Shown here: piece by piece, positions 21,556-32,103 of the stretch
Layout of the letters: every line of letters begins with the position of its first letter
Position numbering within the stretch: position 1 is the first letter of the stretch
DNA from: Rapana venosa
Lineage: Eukaryota > Mollusca > Gastropoda > Neogastropoda > Muricidae
Assembly: GCA_028751875.1 (NCBI GenBank)
Contig: CM054158.1
Span: 5,785,050 to 5,849,049, forward strand
Direction: 5' to 3'
Length of the DNA stretch: 64,000 nt
Program-made: the position numbers and the translations under genes
Notes under the pieces: generated by a model
What the model was told of the DNA's origin: nothing
What the model saw: the letters and a program-made list of their open reading frames with translations, nothing else
Databases searched by the model: none

Positions 21556-24500
21556 GACAACAACAATGATGATAATCTCATATCATACTGAAAAAGGACA
21601 GACCTTCATCCTTATCTAATGTCACATGACACTTGTTCATGATCAATTTTGATATTACTTTATTAGTTACAATTTATTACTTGTTTAGATCCCTTGCTGT
21701 TATATTTCTTCTACTGTTAAGAGTTACTGTTGTTAATTTCTTATGACAGCAAGTTTCTCTATGGCATCAATTCTACTGATAAAAAGTGAAAACTCATCTT
21801 AGCTGGCATTTGATCAGAGGCAAACACCCTTCTCTATGGCATCAATTCTACTGATAAAAAGTGAAAACTCATCTTAGCTGGCATTTGATCAGAGGCACCC
21901 TGTCTACCACTACATCAAATCCATGGTCTTCTGACAGTGATTAAAAAAGACTTTATCTTATTAGGGTTCTCTGAGGTCAGAGTCAACTAGTTTACAAAAA
22001 TTCGCATGCATCCCAGTCTGGTCAGGGAAGCAACTAATACATGTATACATGTATGCATGATGTCTAGATATGAGACAGTTTAAAAACAAAGTAAGATTTA
22101 CTTCACTCATCACTACACACATACACACACACACAGTATATATAAAAGCTGGTGTGTCCAATGGATTGCACCTTATGCAAAATTGTCTTTAGAACTACAG
22201 CTCGTTTTCCTCAGAATTTCTAACAATGAACAATACTGCGGTAAACTTTACTTACGTTGCCAATGGCCAGTAAACCTTTGTCAAAGAAGAGCAGCATGCC
22301 AAGAAAGAGGAAGGCTATGCCAAAACCAGCCAAGCCCACTCCAATTTCTGGGGAAAAAGTTAGTTATAATGATGCGATATGATGTGATATATATATATAA
22401 ATGATATATAAATATATGATATGATGTATGATATGATATATCAATTATATGACATGATATGATATGATAATATGATAAAATATATCATATGCTAAGGTAA
22501 AGTAGAATATGGTATGATATATGATATGAATAGATGTGATGTGATGTAATATATCATATGATAAATTGTGACACAACATGATGCAACATAGTATGTGACC
22601 CTCCAACACAAACTCACAATGAGTCACTTTGATCCAGAGGTCAATTTCTGCTAAAATGTTGATAAAAAGCTATTCAATAAAACAAACACTGAAAATTTGA
22701 CAATTGTACGAACAGTGATTACTAATTGAAATACTTAACTCTCATCATCATCATCAGTCCCGTGACCTTGGCGGTCGTGGAGGAGACACAAAAGACGATG
22801 CCGTGGTAAGCCTCCTCCATCCATCTTGATCCTCGGCTCTGCACAGTAGTGCCGAGTCATTTATCCTGGTCCATTCTCTGATGTTGTCCATCCATGACTT
22901 GATTCTGTCTTCACTTCTTTCTGCCACCTTCGAGTGTTCCCTGCAGTACTGTTTTTGGCAGAGTGTTGTGGCGGGTGACGTGGCCGAACCATGTCAGCTT
23001 TTTCTTCTTGACGATGGTGAGAAGGGGTTCCTGTGGACCTGCCAGCCGTGTTATTTGACTCTTGACAAATTCATTGGTCTTTCGTTCTCTCCAGGATATG
23101 CCCAGCAGTTTTCTATGGCATTTTGTTTCAAATGACTGGATTCGCTTTGCTGTTTCAGCAGTCAATGTCCAGGTTTCACTTCTGTACAGCAGGATAGTCT
23201 GAATTAGGGCTTTGTAGAGCTTTAGTTTGATTGGGAAACTGATCTCTTTACTTTTCCATATGGTGGTGAGTTTTGTCATGGAAGACGTTGCCATGGTTAG
23301 TCTGACTTTGATTTCTGTCGTCGATCGCCCGTCCTTTGTGAGTGTAGCGCCAAGGTATTTAAAAGTGTCTACCTCCTCCAGTTGCTGGCCGTTCATGTAA
23401 ATTTTAGCAGTGGCGTTGTTTGTGCTGTTCACAAGTACTTTACTTTTCTCCGAGCTCACCTCCATCCCATATGCTCCAGCTCTGTTCTCAAGTCTGGTCA
23501 TAAGATCTTGCAGCTCTGTGTTACTTCCGCCCATGAGGTCAATGTCATCGGCAAACCGCAAGTTGTTGAGGGGTCTGCCGCCAATGGAGATGGTAGAGTG
23601 GAAGTCATGGAGGGTCTCTCTCATAATCTTTTCCAAGAACAGATTAAACAGGACTGGAGATAACAGGCATCCTTGTCGGACCCCAACTGTGGTTTTGAAG
23701 TAGTCTCCGACCTGATTGTTCAGAAGGACTGCACTGCTTGCGGTGTTGTATAGTGCTTGAATGGTTTGCACTAGTCCTTCTTCAATGCCAAACATTCTGA
23801 GGACCTGCCACAGGCCTTTGTGCCATACTCTGTCGAAAGCCTTCTTGAAGTGAAGAAGTCAATGTTAAAGGCCAGAGAGAAGTGGATCAGAGATCAATGT
23901 CATGAGATAAAAAAAAAGCATGAAAGTGGGCAACTTAACTCTAGGTACTGACAAAATGAGAAATTGACATATCTGGCATCATAATACATGGGGGGTTTTG
24001 TGTTTGTTTATTTATATGGCAAAAGGATACAGAATTCCACCTTTTTACTTAGGTACAAGGAAGAAGAAAGCTTATAAATACTGAAATAGTTTTATAATCA
24101 ATCACAATATCAAAATCGTCAACCCGACCCCCACCTGCCTAACACCACTCCTTGCAGAAAAGTATGTCAGGTACAATGCGACTCATTTTGTCATGGAACA
24201 TCACATATACTGTACCATAAGCAAATACAGTATTATAATAGTATAATGTAGTATATTATAATATACTTATGATATAATGTAATATCAAACAATAATAATA
24301 TGATTAATTTTCTATATCTGGAGACGGATGGACTCCTCCCAGGTCAACTTGCCCATGGACAACATACTGACAATTTCAGTTCAGTGTCCTAATGACTCCT
24401 CAGGACGTGAGGAAAGAAGTCAATTTGATCTCTTCTGGTCTAATCTTATCTAAACAATCAACCTGGGAAATCATAATCATTCCCACCCTTTATTCATCAT

Positions 24501-25331
24501 ATGCCGAGGCTGAGATTCAAAACCAAGACTTGTTACAGACCCACAAGATTGAAGTCAAAAGTTCTAAACCATTTGGCTACAGCATTTGTCACCTATCTGG
24601 CTAAACTGAGACTAGAGAGAGAGAGGGGGGGGGGGGGGGGGGGGGGGGGGGGAGACAAACACTGAACCAGGGCAGAAAGACAGACTGACAGACAGATTTG
24701 GGGGGGGGGGGGGGGGGGGAGAAAGACTAGGACAAGAGGCACACTTTATTGTGACACACCATGATCAAATAACAAAAGGATACATGTGTGTCTGAGAAAC
24801 AAACAGATGGATAGAGAGACATATCACACAGACTGATACAGTGATAGACACACATTGAGACAGTGTGATGGCAATGCCAATGGGGTAGCCTCAGGCTCAA
24901 GGTCTAAAGGCTAAATCTTTATTATCCTAATCACTCAACACGTCTTTTGTGATCTAAATTCGATCATGTAAGTCTTCATCTCGGTCGTTTCTGTTCTCAA
25001 AGGAGTCAAAGTTTTGTGTGAACTGCAGCCTTTGGGAAACATTGTCCTGTTTGTCCGATACAGTTTATACCGGCAAATAAATAGCAACTAATCGGCAATT
25101 TGTTCATCAAAATATCTAACTCAATATCCATTGAAGCTCTGTCAGCAAATGAAGCTTTCAAACTTCAAAACTGTACATAACATATCGGCTGATATGTCTG
25201 CTTCAAATGCTTGCAGTTACAGTGACGTGTCAACAAATCTGTGTATCACTTCAAAATAACACCAATGAAAGATCAAAAGCAAACAGTACACAATAACAGA
25301 ACTTACTCTGAAAATCAGTAATTTGCATCAT
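19806..25331 (-). CDS. GOLT1B: GOLT1B/Got1 vesicle transport protein, five exons, 1-nt frameshift in last exon
   Basis: Small four-helix membrane protein of the Got1/Sft2-like family, acting in ER-Golgi and endosome-Golgi vesicle traffic. Exons on -: 25331-25307, 22347-22256, 21461-21283, 20491-20410 and 19843-19806. All splice sites are AG/GT and all junction phases agree through exon 4. The protein starts MMQITDFQKIG, then GVGLAGFGIAFLFLGMLLFF, AFVIGLERTFRFFFQKHK, GFFAGGIMIVLIGWPVIGM and FFPVAVNFLRRLP. The expected end is VADRVGESNSMV. The summed length of about 138 aa equals the usual family length. In the last exon, four Cs at 19826-19829 (+ strand) stand where five are needed, so the literal frame runs past the family stop. 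This is either an assembly error or a real altered C terminus. The start is the first of two adjacent ATGs. Confidence 0.95.
19945..20340 (+). mobile_element. Mosaic SINE: tRNA-like head, SINE-A body, SINE-B tail
   Basis: The head is TTCGTGGTTAGAGCATTGCG (A box) with CGGAAATCGAGCC (weak B box). It then has a diverged SINE-A body (CAGATGAGACTATAAAC, GTAGGCCATATTGCATGCCG) and ends with the SINE-B tail (GTGGCTACCTTCATGGTGGG, AAATCTCACCACTGGGGAA). It lies in GOLT1B intron 4, antisense to the gene. Confidence 0.75.
20410..20491 (-). CDS. GOLT1B: GOLT1B exon 4
   Basis: One base plus 27 codons: GFFPVAVNFLRRLPVIG then TLLNLPGIRS, donor GTAAGT. The split codon before it becomes Ser (AG/T), where vertebrate GOLT1B has Arg. 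Confidence 0.93.
20580..20850. repeat. Duplicated segment with GA and GT microsatellites
   Basis: Two related blocks ('tgtctttgtccctcaaagag' plus GA, then GT; and 'tgtctttgtctccccagaga' plus GA, then GT) indicate a tandem duplication of about 130 bp. Confidence 0.6.
20940..21215. repeat. 31-bp tandem repeat, about 9 copies, open in all three forward frames
   Basis: Unit GAAAGTTATCATTTGTGCAG plus AAGTTACTTTG. Because 31 is not a multiple of 3 and the unit has no stop in any frame, every forward frame is open and encodes the same 31-residue periodic peptide. A T/C change separates two unit types that alternate toward the end. It is in GOLT1B intron 3. Confidence 0.93.
21283..21461 (-). CDS. 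GOLT1B: GOLT1B exon 3, conserved core
   Basis: 59 codons plus two bases, acceptor TTTCCAG and donor GTTAGT. It encodes ILFICGLAFVIGLERTFRFF, then FQKHKAKATGFFAGG, then IVLIGWPVIGMVLEMYGFFL. The GLERTFRFFFQKHK motif is nearly invariant in Got1 proteins. Confidence 0.97.
21490..21565. repeat. (GAT)n, (GGT)n trinucleotide repeat
   Basis: A GATGAT/GACGAC run followed by GGTGGT and ACAACA, in GOLT1B intron 2 about 30 bp from exon 3. Confidence 0.9.
21755..21897. repeat. Exact 68-bp tandem duplication, 75-bp period
   Basis: Bases 21755-21822 and 21830-21897 are identical, with a 7-bp spacer. The perfect identity suggests a very recent duplication or an assembly artefact. It is in GOLT1B intron 2. 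Confidence 0.93.
22256..22347 (-). CDS. GOLT1B: GOLT1B exon 2, first two membrane segments
   Basis: Two bases plus 30 codons, acceptor CCCCAG and donor GTAAGT. It encodes IGVGLAGFGIAFLFLGMLLF then FDKGLLAIGN, the first transmembrane helix and the start of the second. Confidence 0.95.
22376..22570. repeat. (GATAT)n-like AT-rich satellite
   Basis: Irregular GATAT/ATGATAT units over about 190 bp, starting about 25 bp upstream (on -) of GOLT1B exon 2. Confidence 0.85.
22743..23932 (-). mobile_element. RTE-type non-LTR retrotransposon, 5' truncated, 10-bp TSD
   Basis: Flanked by ACTTAACTCT at 22733-22742 and 23933-23942. The - strand ORF at 23795-22911 reads as a reverse transcriptase C-terminal half: GVRQGCLLSPVLFNLFLE, the catalytic FADDIDLMGGS, TFKYLGATLTKDGRS, ILLYRSETWTLTAE and WFGHVTRHNTLPKTVLQG. 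The 5' side is frameshifted before FKKAFDRVWH (about 23850). The 3' end is a short (GAT)n tail, typical of RTE elements. The endonuclease is missing. It lies in GOLT1B intron 1, same orientation as the gene. Confidence 0.88.
22911..23795 (-). pseudogene. RTE reverse transcriptase fragment
   Basis: 294 open codons covering the RT palm (FADD) and thumb, and the C-terminal region with WFGHVTRH. The continuation (KSWMDNIREWT) is in another frame after the stop, so the ORF is broken at its 3' end too. It is not a host gene. Confidence 0.88.
24330..24605 (-). mobile_element. tRNA-headed SINE, weak
   Basis: On -, the head contains GCTGTAGCCAAATGGTTTAG (A box) and GGTTTTGAATCTC (B box), with the same 'ctt..gacttcaat' anticodon-side segment as the SINE-B head at 60017. 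The body toward 24330 is diverged. Confidence 0.5.
24617..24720. repeat. Two long poly-G tracts
   Basis: Runs of about 27 and 20 G residues separated by about 50 bp. Such tracts can form G-quadruplexes and are often mis-sized by sequencing. Confidence 0.85.
25307..25331 (-). CDS. GOLT1B: GOLT1B exon 1 (coding part)
   Basis: Eight codons plus one base, MMQITDFQ, followed by donor GTAAGT. It is very short and supported by the phase match to exon 2 and by alignment with the family N-terminus (ISLTDTQKIG). The second ATG is an alternative start that would shorten the protein by one residue. Confidence 0.9.
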
Positions 25332-26750
25332 TTTTGCAGCTGTTATTTATCGACTAAAGAAGAATAAAAACACACAACTGTCACAAACTCATCGCTGTGT
25401 TGAGTTGTCACCTGGCACGCTCACCATTCGCGAATAAAGTTACTCCGGAACATGTGCGTCTTAGGATGTAACAGTTTACAGACAAAATCAATATAAGAAT
25501 AGTAGTAGGCTCTGTTGTTTCAAGTCAAAGTCAAGTCAAGTCAAAAACACTTTAATCATCCTATGAAGGGCAATTACAATACTGACAGGCACATTGATAC
25601 CTATAATTACCTCACAACACACAAGAAAAATACATTTCAGATTGTTATAAGCATTCCAAGATAGCTTAAAAAAATTATCATACACAAACACAAACCCAGG
25701 TGCGCGAACACACACGCACCGCGTACACACACACACCAATGTAGAATACAATGTAAATACCATTGATTGGGAAATATTTTTGTTTGTTTGCGTGCATACA
25801 CGTGCACATTCACACACACGCGCACACCCATACATACACACACCAATATATGAACACAGTTTTATCACACATACACACACACACGTGCACCCGCGCACCA
25901 TAATGACCATTATCTAGTAAAGACACACACACAATTTTCCTTGATTTTGTATGCACGTAGACAAAGTCAAATTTAGGACTTCACTCAAATTAGGACTAGT
26001 GGGTGTACGTGGTGTGGTGTGATGTAGCGTGGGTGTGGTTTGGTGTGGTGTCATATTCATTGTAGTAGTGATGGTTTTGGTATGCTTGCGCCTACGGCAG
26101 TGCGTGTGTGAGGGCGCATATGTGTATGGTAGATATTAAAATGCTTTAATAATGTGCATGTACAAATACGAATACTTTATCATCTCAAATCAGACAAATT
26201 CTTAAAGTCTTCTTCGCCTTTTTGTCTAACAAAAGAAGGACAAAAGGTTTTGTCTAGTAGTGGTCAGAGAAAGTGCCTCTATCAAATAATAAATAGATTT
26301 TTTTTTCAAAAAACATAGCAAGAAATTCACCTGCATGGTCCCCAGCGTATTTCAACGTTTCTGCTGAAATAAACCCCTCTGGACCAGCAGATTTACCATT
26401 CTCTTTCAGGAAGCTGTTTTCTTCTCTTGATATCTGGCAGTTCATGGCACTGAATTCTTCTTCTTCCTCTTCTATTCCAGTTTGTCTGGATGGCCGTCTT
26501 TTTCTGCATGCCTGCCTGTTTGTGAGTCTGTATGTATGTGTGTGCGTCTGTGTCTGTATGTCTCTCTCTCTAAAGAATTTGTCATTGACTCTCTCCTTAT
26601 TTTGTTTTGTGTACAGTTATAGTTGTTGTGTATCCTGATGAAGGACGTATTCATACCAATATTATTGGGCTTGTCGACTGTACTTGAGTTCAAGTGAATG
26701 TCCTATTTCAATATCATATTTTTACGCGTGTCAGAGTGGACTTATTTGAT
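25332..26750. other. Upstream of GOLT1B; promoter region plus spacer
   Basis: The GOLT1B 5' UTR and promoter should begin just above 25331 on -, but no TATA box or other certain element is seen. There are (CA)n stretches at about 25680-25890 and a short RT-like relic near 26250-26440 (- frame AGPEGFISAETLKYAGDHAG, weak). Confidence 0.4.
26254..26445 (-). pseudogene. Possible RT-linker relic
   Basis: A 63-codon - frame with KSAGPEGFISAETLKYAG resembles the 'K..G.DG...E.LK' segment that precedes RT domains in non-LTR elements. It is short and isolated, so the assignment is tentative. Confidence 0.4.
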
Positions 26751-27057
26751 GTCCCATCCCTGCACAAACCCCGGGTACAGACTCACGGTTAGGATGTGGC
26801 CTCTATAAAGAGGCTGCATAAATACTACATTTCACCATTTAGGTGAAGTGCATGCAATGGACAGTTTTCAAGACACAGAGCACTGCACAATTTGTCCCAT
26901 CTCTGCACAAACCTCAGTACAAGGCACAGTCTCACAGATTAGGATGTGGCCTCTACAAATATGCTGTATAAATACTACATGTTACCGCGTAGGCGAAGTG
27001 CATGCAGTGGACAGGTTTCAACCACCACCCAAGGAAACAGAGCGCTGCACAATTTGT
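26751..27057. repeat. Tandem duplication, about 143-bp period
   Basis: Two diverged copies sharing GTCCCAT, CTGCACAAACC, TTAGGATGTGGCCTCTA, ATAAATACTACAT and GAAGTGCATGCA, ending in GCTGCACAATTTGT or similar. No coding similarity is evident. Confidence 0.85.
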
Positions 27058-27379
27058 AGGTATGTCTCAATATAGTAACACGTGGCTCTGATCACATGGA
27101 GGCAATCTAATTACCGCACCATCACACTGTAACAACTATGTGTACCAGTTTACAATGTGAAGACGCTCATTTTTATGACTTTATAAGTTTGGCTTTTTGT
27201 TGTTGTTCTCTTTTTCTTTTTTGGGGGGTTTACAAGGACAAAAAAAGTTTTTGTCCTTGTTTTGTTTTTTTGGTGGGTTTTTTTTTTGGGTTAGCTTTGT
27301 TCTTGTTTGTTTGTTTTTTGTGGGGGGGAGGGGGGTGTTTTGGGGGTTTTCTTTGATTTGTTTGTTTGGTTTTCAAAAA

Positions 27380-27380
<1 letters not shown>

Positions 27381-27444
<64 letters not shown>
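27381..27444. repeat. (CT)n microsatellite
   Basis: A 64-bp CT run directly before a SINE-A copy. Confidence 0.97.
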
Positions 27445-27448
<4 letters not shown>

Positions 27449-27775
27449 GGATGGGATAGCCTGGTGGGGAGTGATGTATTCGTGATCTGCTGACCTGAGT
27501 CCGATTCTCGTTCAAGAGGATTTTCCTCTGGAGTTAACATGAGTGCCGACTCAACTCTCCCTAAAAGTCCTTCGGACCGAGGTCCCGTGTGCGAACGCAC
27601 GCAGAACATCTTGCGCACACGTTATAACTCGTTCCGCTTTTCGGAAGAGTAGGCTATTGTGTGCCGGTGGGAACGGATGACAAAATTGACAAAACTGCAT
27701 ACACACGGGGACTGGATTAAAAAAAAGCAACATGAATGCTTATTCCATTATCCTCGAAATAAAAAAATAAATAAA
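27449..27775 (+). mobile_element. SINE-A, near full length with tRNA-like head
   Basis: Head GGGATAGCCTGGTGGGGAG (A box) and GAGTCCGATTCTCGTTCAAG (B box), then GAGGATTTTCCTCTGGAGTT and the complete body to AAATAAATAAATA. The head matches 57044 but differs from 55523. Confidence 0.9.
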
Positions 27776-27780
27776 TACAG

Positions 27781-27894
27781 CAATCTCTCTCTCCACTCCA
27801 CCCCCCCTCTCTCTCTCTCCCTCTCTCCATCTCTGTCTCTGTCTCCGCGCATACACGCGCGCGTGCACACACACACACACACACACACGCAGGA

Positions 27895-27927
<33 letters not shown>
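27781..27927. repeat. Compound (CT)n and (CA)n microsatellite
   Basis: CT-rich to 27847, then CG/CA alternation and (CA)n to 27927. Confidence 0.93.
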
Positions 27928-27929
<2 letters not shown>

Positions 27930-28109
27930 ATCTTCCCTCTTGGCTATCTATTTGTCTGTCTCAGCATCTGTATAGGTCTTTTTCTATGTTGTCTTTCAGT
28001 TTGTGGGTCTATTTGTGTGATTGTTTATTGTCTCAGTTTATGCCCTCTCTGTCTCTGTCTCTGCCTGTCTCTCTGTCTGTCTGTCTGTCTGTCTCTCTCC
28101 CTCTATTGG

Positions 28110-29275
28110 AGACCAGACAAGACAGCTGGCAGATATCTTTCACCTGTGCTGCATGAAATATTAGGAATTTGCAGTCAACATGCATGTTACTGGACTCTCA
28201 GTGACTGTTCAAAAGACCCTAACCGCCCTTCTGTCAGAAAACTCGTCTCCATCTGGAAAATCACTGGCCAAGGGGACTCCACAATTTTGTGCTGCAGTTC
28301 AAGCCGGCCAGTTAAATGTCAACAAACATGGCTGACCCTATGCTGAACCAACACACCCAAATTCAGTACTACAGACGGAAGCCTCCTAGCCAGATATGGG
28401 ACGACCAGCAGAGAGCGTAGCAGCAGCAACCCAGCAGCAAGAACAGAAATGATGATAGCAGCAACCACAGTTAGAACAGATCAGAGAAGAAGGAGATAGA
28501 ACTCCTGATGTAAACAAACTGTTTGTGTCTAACATGCTGCACAGCACACAGGATGATTTTGATCAACAGGCCTCCACACCTGCACACCTGGACCACAGGG
28601 ACACAGACAGTGAGTGTGGTGCTGAAGGAGCATATCAAACTGATCTCTGTGTGAAGTTAACCTACAACCACCGTACATAGAACCTGATCCTCCACTTGAC
28701 AGTGTGATCACTGCTGGGTTTGAGGCATGTGCAGTGAAAAGCTATGTAGCAATGCTGACTGATCATTCTGTGCAGAATCATCTGTAAAGAAAAGACAGAA
28801 ACAAACTGTTCAGAAAAGTGGTGTTGCACAGATCAGATGATGCTGATGTTCTGTGTGAATCAGATGACAGTGTGCTAGAGTTTTCCTGTGATGAGCAGTC
28901 TGGGGGCTGGGTATATTGGTACATCAAAAAGGAAAAGAAAAACATGTTAGCTGAAGAATGTGTCAGGCTCCCCAACTTGCAGAAAGGAAAGCATGTCCCT
29001 AACAGGAAGTATGCAGAGACAGAAGCATGGTGTGGACAGTTGCATGCTCTCCATGATATCATCTGTTTTTACCTTGGCTGAATGTGACCAGGATGGCTTC
29101 TGGGAAACACAGTTTTCAGTGACAGTTCCCTCTTTGAAATATGGTTGTTTAACTTAATTACAATTAATAAGGCTTTGCCATTGCTGTGGTATCCATGTCA
29201 GTGATAGATATCTCTGGTGGTTGCTGTATGGCCTGTATAGCTTAACAGCAATAAAATTCAATTCAATTAAAAAAA

Positions 29276-29278
<3 letters not shown>
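28110..29278 (+). other. Degenerate transposon-like DNA, 5' of a (CT)n tail
   Basis: Short open stretches on + (for example at 28818-29078, with VLEFSCDEQSGGWVYWYIKK) look like decayed coding sequence, but I recognise no family. The segment ends 'aacagcaataaaattcaatt' followed by (CT)n, the pattern seen at other element 3' ends in this window. Confidence 0.4.

Positions 29279-29346
<68 letters not shown>
29279..29346. repeat. (CT)n microsatellite
   Basis: A 68-bp CT run after an A-rich element end. Confidence 0.97.
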
Positions 29347-29349
<3 letters not shown>

Positions 29350-29393
29350 TGGATATAGGCAAGGTAAAATTTTGCTGCACGATTTTTTCTGTG

Positions 29394-30714
29394 TAACCAA
29401 ACAAACCAGCCCCATGCCAGTTGTCGGGTTACCAACAACCTGGAAGTGACACTAGGTGCCCTGCTGCAACACCACTGCATCACCTCATGGAAAGTCTGTG
29501 GAGAAGGCGAGCAAATGACTGTTGTGTTGCAACTGAAGGCTGGCATAAGTGATAGAAAGATGGAGGCTCAACAAACCCCTGTGTACTTCCACAGAAAGCC
29601 GCCTAGTCAGACCAACAGGGACCCAAGAAGGACAGAGGAGAGGAGACAGGCAGAGGAGAAGAGGCTAGCAGAGGAGAGGAGACAGACAGAGGAGAAGAGG
29701 ATGGCAGAGGAAAGGCATACAAAATTTGCCAAGTTTGTTTATGCCTACAACCCCCACCACTCAGTCTGTCTCACACACCAACACCCCCTCCTCTCCAAAC
29801 AACACACCTTTCCAATTGTTTCTTCCTGCATATGATTATCACTGTGCATGTGCTGTCACAGTGTTGGTAGCTGACACAGTGGCTGAACAAGATGGAATTG
29901 ACCTGGTTGATGTGCCTGTACATGACATTACCATGGAGGAGGAGGACTGTGACCAATATCTAAATTAGATTCGAGATGCTCCTTACAGTGGAGATACTAT
30001 AAAAAAAACAACCTATGTGGGTGGGCTGAGAAACAGATCCCTGCAGAGAAATCTAAGGGATGTCTCCAGAAACAAAGACTTTGCTCATGTGTACATCTCT
30101 GATAATGTACCTGGCACTGTCTTATGTGAAAGTCAAGACATGCTTTTTCAGTTTACCTGAACAAATGACTCTTACAACCCTGCCGATTACTTTTGGTTTG
30201 CAAAACCAAACATTAGGCAAATGACTCAGAAGGAAAAAAGACATGTATTCCAAGGGGCTGCTGTGGACACCTGCAGATCATGGGGGGAAAAAATAAAAGA
30301 CAGAATTAGTGCTGGACTCCATATCCTACATGTTGTTACATGGATCATCATCATCATTAGCCATTACACCCAGCGGTGTGTAGGGCAGCAACAAAGGGCT
30401 TCCACTCCTGCCTATCCTGGGCCAACCTAGTCACTGATCCCCAAGAGTGCTGCATGGCCTTCATCTCACTTTCTACAGTTCTTCTCCACGCTGCTTTTGG
30501 TCTTCCTTTTTTTCTCTCCTTCCTTCTGGGGTCCAGTGCAATGCTATTCTTGTGATTGACTGTGGGTCTCTTCAGAGGATGTGCCCAATCCACTGGTGAT
30601 GATGGTTCCCATGTCTTCTTGCCTGCATCTCCTAGTAGGTCTTCATTGGAGATCTTCTGTTGTTACATGGATGCTATCAGATTTTTCCTGGGTTAGATGT
30701 GACTGTGATTGCCT
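29394..30714 (+). pseudogene. Decayed ORF1-like fragment of a retroelement, split by an RTE insertion
   Basis: The + frame at 29446-29835 has LLQHHCITSWKVCGEGEQMT, TVVLQLKAGI, then YFHRKPPSQTNRDPRRTEER and a Glu/Arg-rich repeat. Further open pieces follow in other frames (DGIDLVDVPVHDITMEEEDC; NKDFAHVYISDNVPGTVLCE; NPADYFWFAKPNIRQMTQKE). The 'S/PSQ..RD.RR' pattern recalls ORF1-like proteins of some molluscan non-LTR elements, but this is from memory of style only. It is interrupted at 30346-30657 and has many stops. Confidence 0.4.
30346..30657 (-). mobile_element. RTE 3' fragment with 15-bp target-site duplication
   Basis: TGTTGTTACATGGAT occurs at 30331-30345 and 30658-30672. Between them the - strand encodes an RTE C-terminal tail (KKGRPKAAWRRTVESEMKAM then LAQDRQEWKPFVAALHTAG) and ends in (GAT)n. 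It is a severely 5'-truncated insertion of 312 bp, and its sequence is not the same family as the copy at 22743. Confidence 0.92.
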
Positions 30715-30715
30715 G

Positions 30716-31091
30716 TGTGTGTGTGTGTGCGCGCGCGCGCGCGCCCGCGCGTGTGTGTGTGTGTGTGTGTGTTGTGTGCACCCCCTTGTGCGCGCGCGCG
30801 CGCTGCGTGTGTGTGTGTGCGCGCGCGCGCACCTGCATGTGCGTGGGCGCGCGCGCGCATGTGTGCGTGGGTGTGCGTGCGAGCGCACGCACTGCATGTG
30901 CGTGGGCGCGCGCGCGCATGTGTGTGTGTGTGTGTGTGTGCGCGTGCGAGGGCTCGCGCACATGTGTATGTGTATTTTGTGTGTGTGGTGTGTGTGTTGT
31001 GTGTGTGTGTGTGGAGGAGAGAGTGGAGGGGGTGGATGGAGAGAGAGAGGAAGAGAGAGAGAGGGAGAGAGAGAGAGAAGAGAGAGAAACG
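30716..31091. repeat. (TG)n/(CG)n alternating tract then (GA)n
   Basis: About 300 bp of almost unbroken purine-pyrimidine alternation with several CGCGCGCG blocks, then 70 bp of GA. Long open frames on both strands are artefacts. Confidence 0.95.
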
Positions 31092-32095
31092 CTTTGACCA
31101 ATTTATTGTCATTGCCCAAAGTGGCCTATTGACAAGGGGGTTTATACACGACTTTCTTTTGTAAATACAAATAAATACAAGAAAAATCACATGATGCATT
31201 TAACTAATGAAAACCAAAAAACCAAAAATGAGCTCTCTATGAACAGATACGACTTTAAGCTCTGATGTAAACTCAGTTTCAAACTGAACACAAAGTAATA
31301 ACAAGGATGAACAATAGGAACCAATAAGCAATAACTAAAGTAATGAAAAGAACATTCTAGAATGCTATATTAGACCATCCATTGACATTGTATGTGGAAT
31401 TTTCAAAAAATATTCTTGCTGGAGACTACAGCGTAATTATAAATGTTTCTTTAGGTGTTTCACAAAATGCTGGAGTTTACATAATATAAATGTTACTTTA
31501 GTCACAAATGTTAAGCTAATTGGAACTTAGCTGTAATTGTCTTAATTTCAGTGCTTCAGCTATAAACTTTGCAACCGATTTGATCACAATATCATCATCG
31601 GACGATAAGATAGAAAAAATATCTTGCCTTCGGAAAGCTTCTAGATTGAGAACACCACAGTTTTCACATATGGAAACATATGATTGACAATGAAACAGGA
31701 AATGCACTTCATCATCAAGAATATGACCACACATAGGGCATGGGAACTGTGTGGACGTCTCAGGTTGAAACCCTCTTTTGTTTGCATTGAAGCCGAGTGT
31801 TCTTAGTCGAAATCTTGCATAAATTAGTCGATGCCATTTGTCAGTGGCTAGGCTATTCGAAGATACTTTTCAGCTTGAAAAGCACACTTAAACGAAAAAA
31901 ACCCAGCAGTATTTATCTTTACTTTCCATGTCCAATGCCAATTTTGTTTAAATGAACAAATGAGTCTGTCTTTCAATTCAGAAATAAACCCATGCTCGAT
32001 ACCTACTTCCTGAGACAACCACACATTCCAAAACCATGTTCTGATAAAAACTTTTTAACTTGATATGGCCACTTCTTCTTACCCAGCTCCATTAT
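31092..32095 (-). mobile_element. Non-LTR retrotransposon, 3' end only (copy 4)
   Basis: The - strand carries the C-terminal region of the RT protein: KQNWHWTWKVKINTAGF, then a Cys/His motif in CGHILDDEVHFLFHCQSY (31734-31516) of the C-x2-C...H-x4-C kind. The 3' terminus reads AATGACAATAAATTGGTCAA then (CT)n on -. Frames are broken. It lies directly 3' (on -) of copy 1's tail. Confidence 0.75.
31516..31734 (-). pseudogene. Non-LTR C-terminal Cys/His fragment
   Basis: 72 codons beginning MCGHILDDEVHFLFHCQSYV; the CPxC half-motif is completed just upstream. It aligns with the same region of copy 1 (CPVCKDQIENEEHFLFNCPV) and copy 2 (CPFCRTAREDEQHFIFVCPT). Confidence 0.75.
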
Positions 32096-32100
32096 TATTA

Positions 32101-32103
<3 letters not shown>

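Noticed and set aside
30581..31199. ORFs of 145-183 codons rich in Cys/Val/Ala/Arg or His/Thr
   Set aside because: Translations of the TG/CG/GA tract on both strands.
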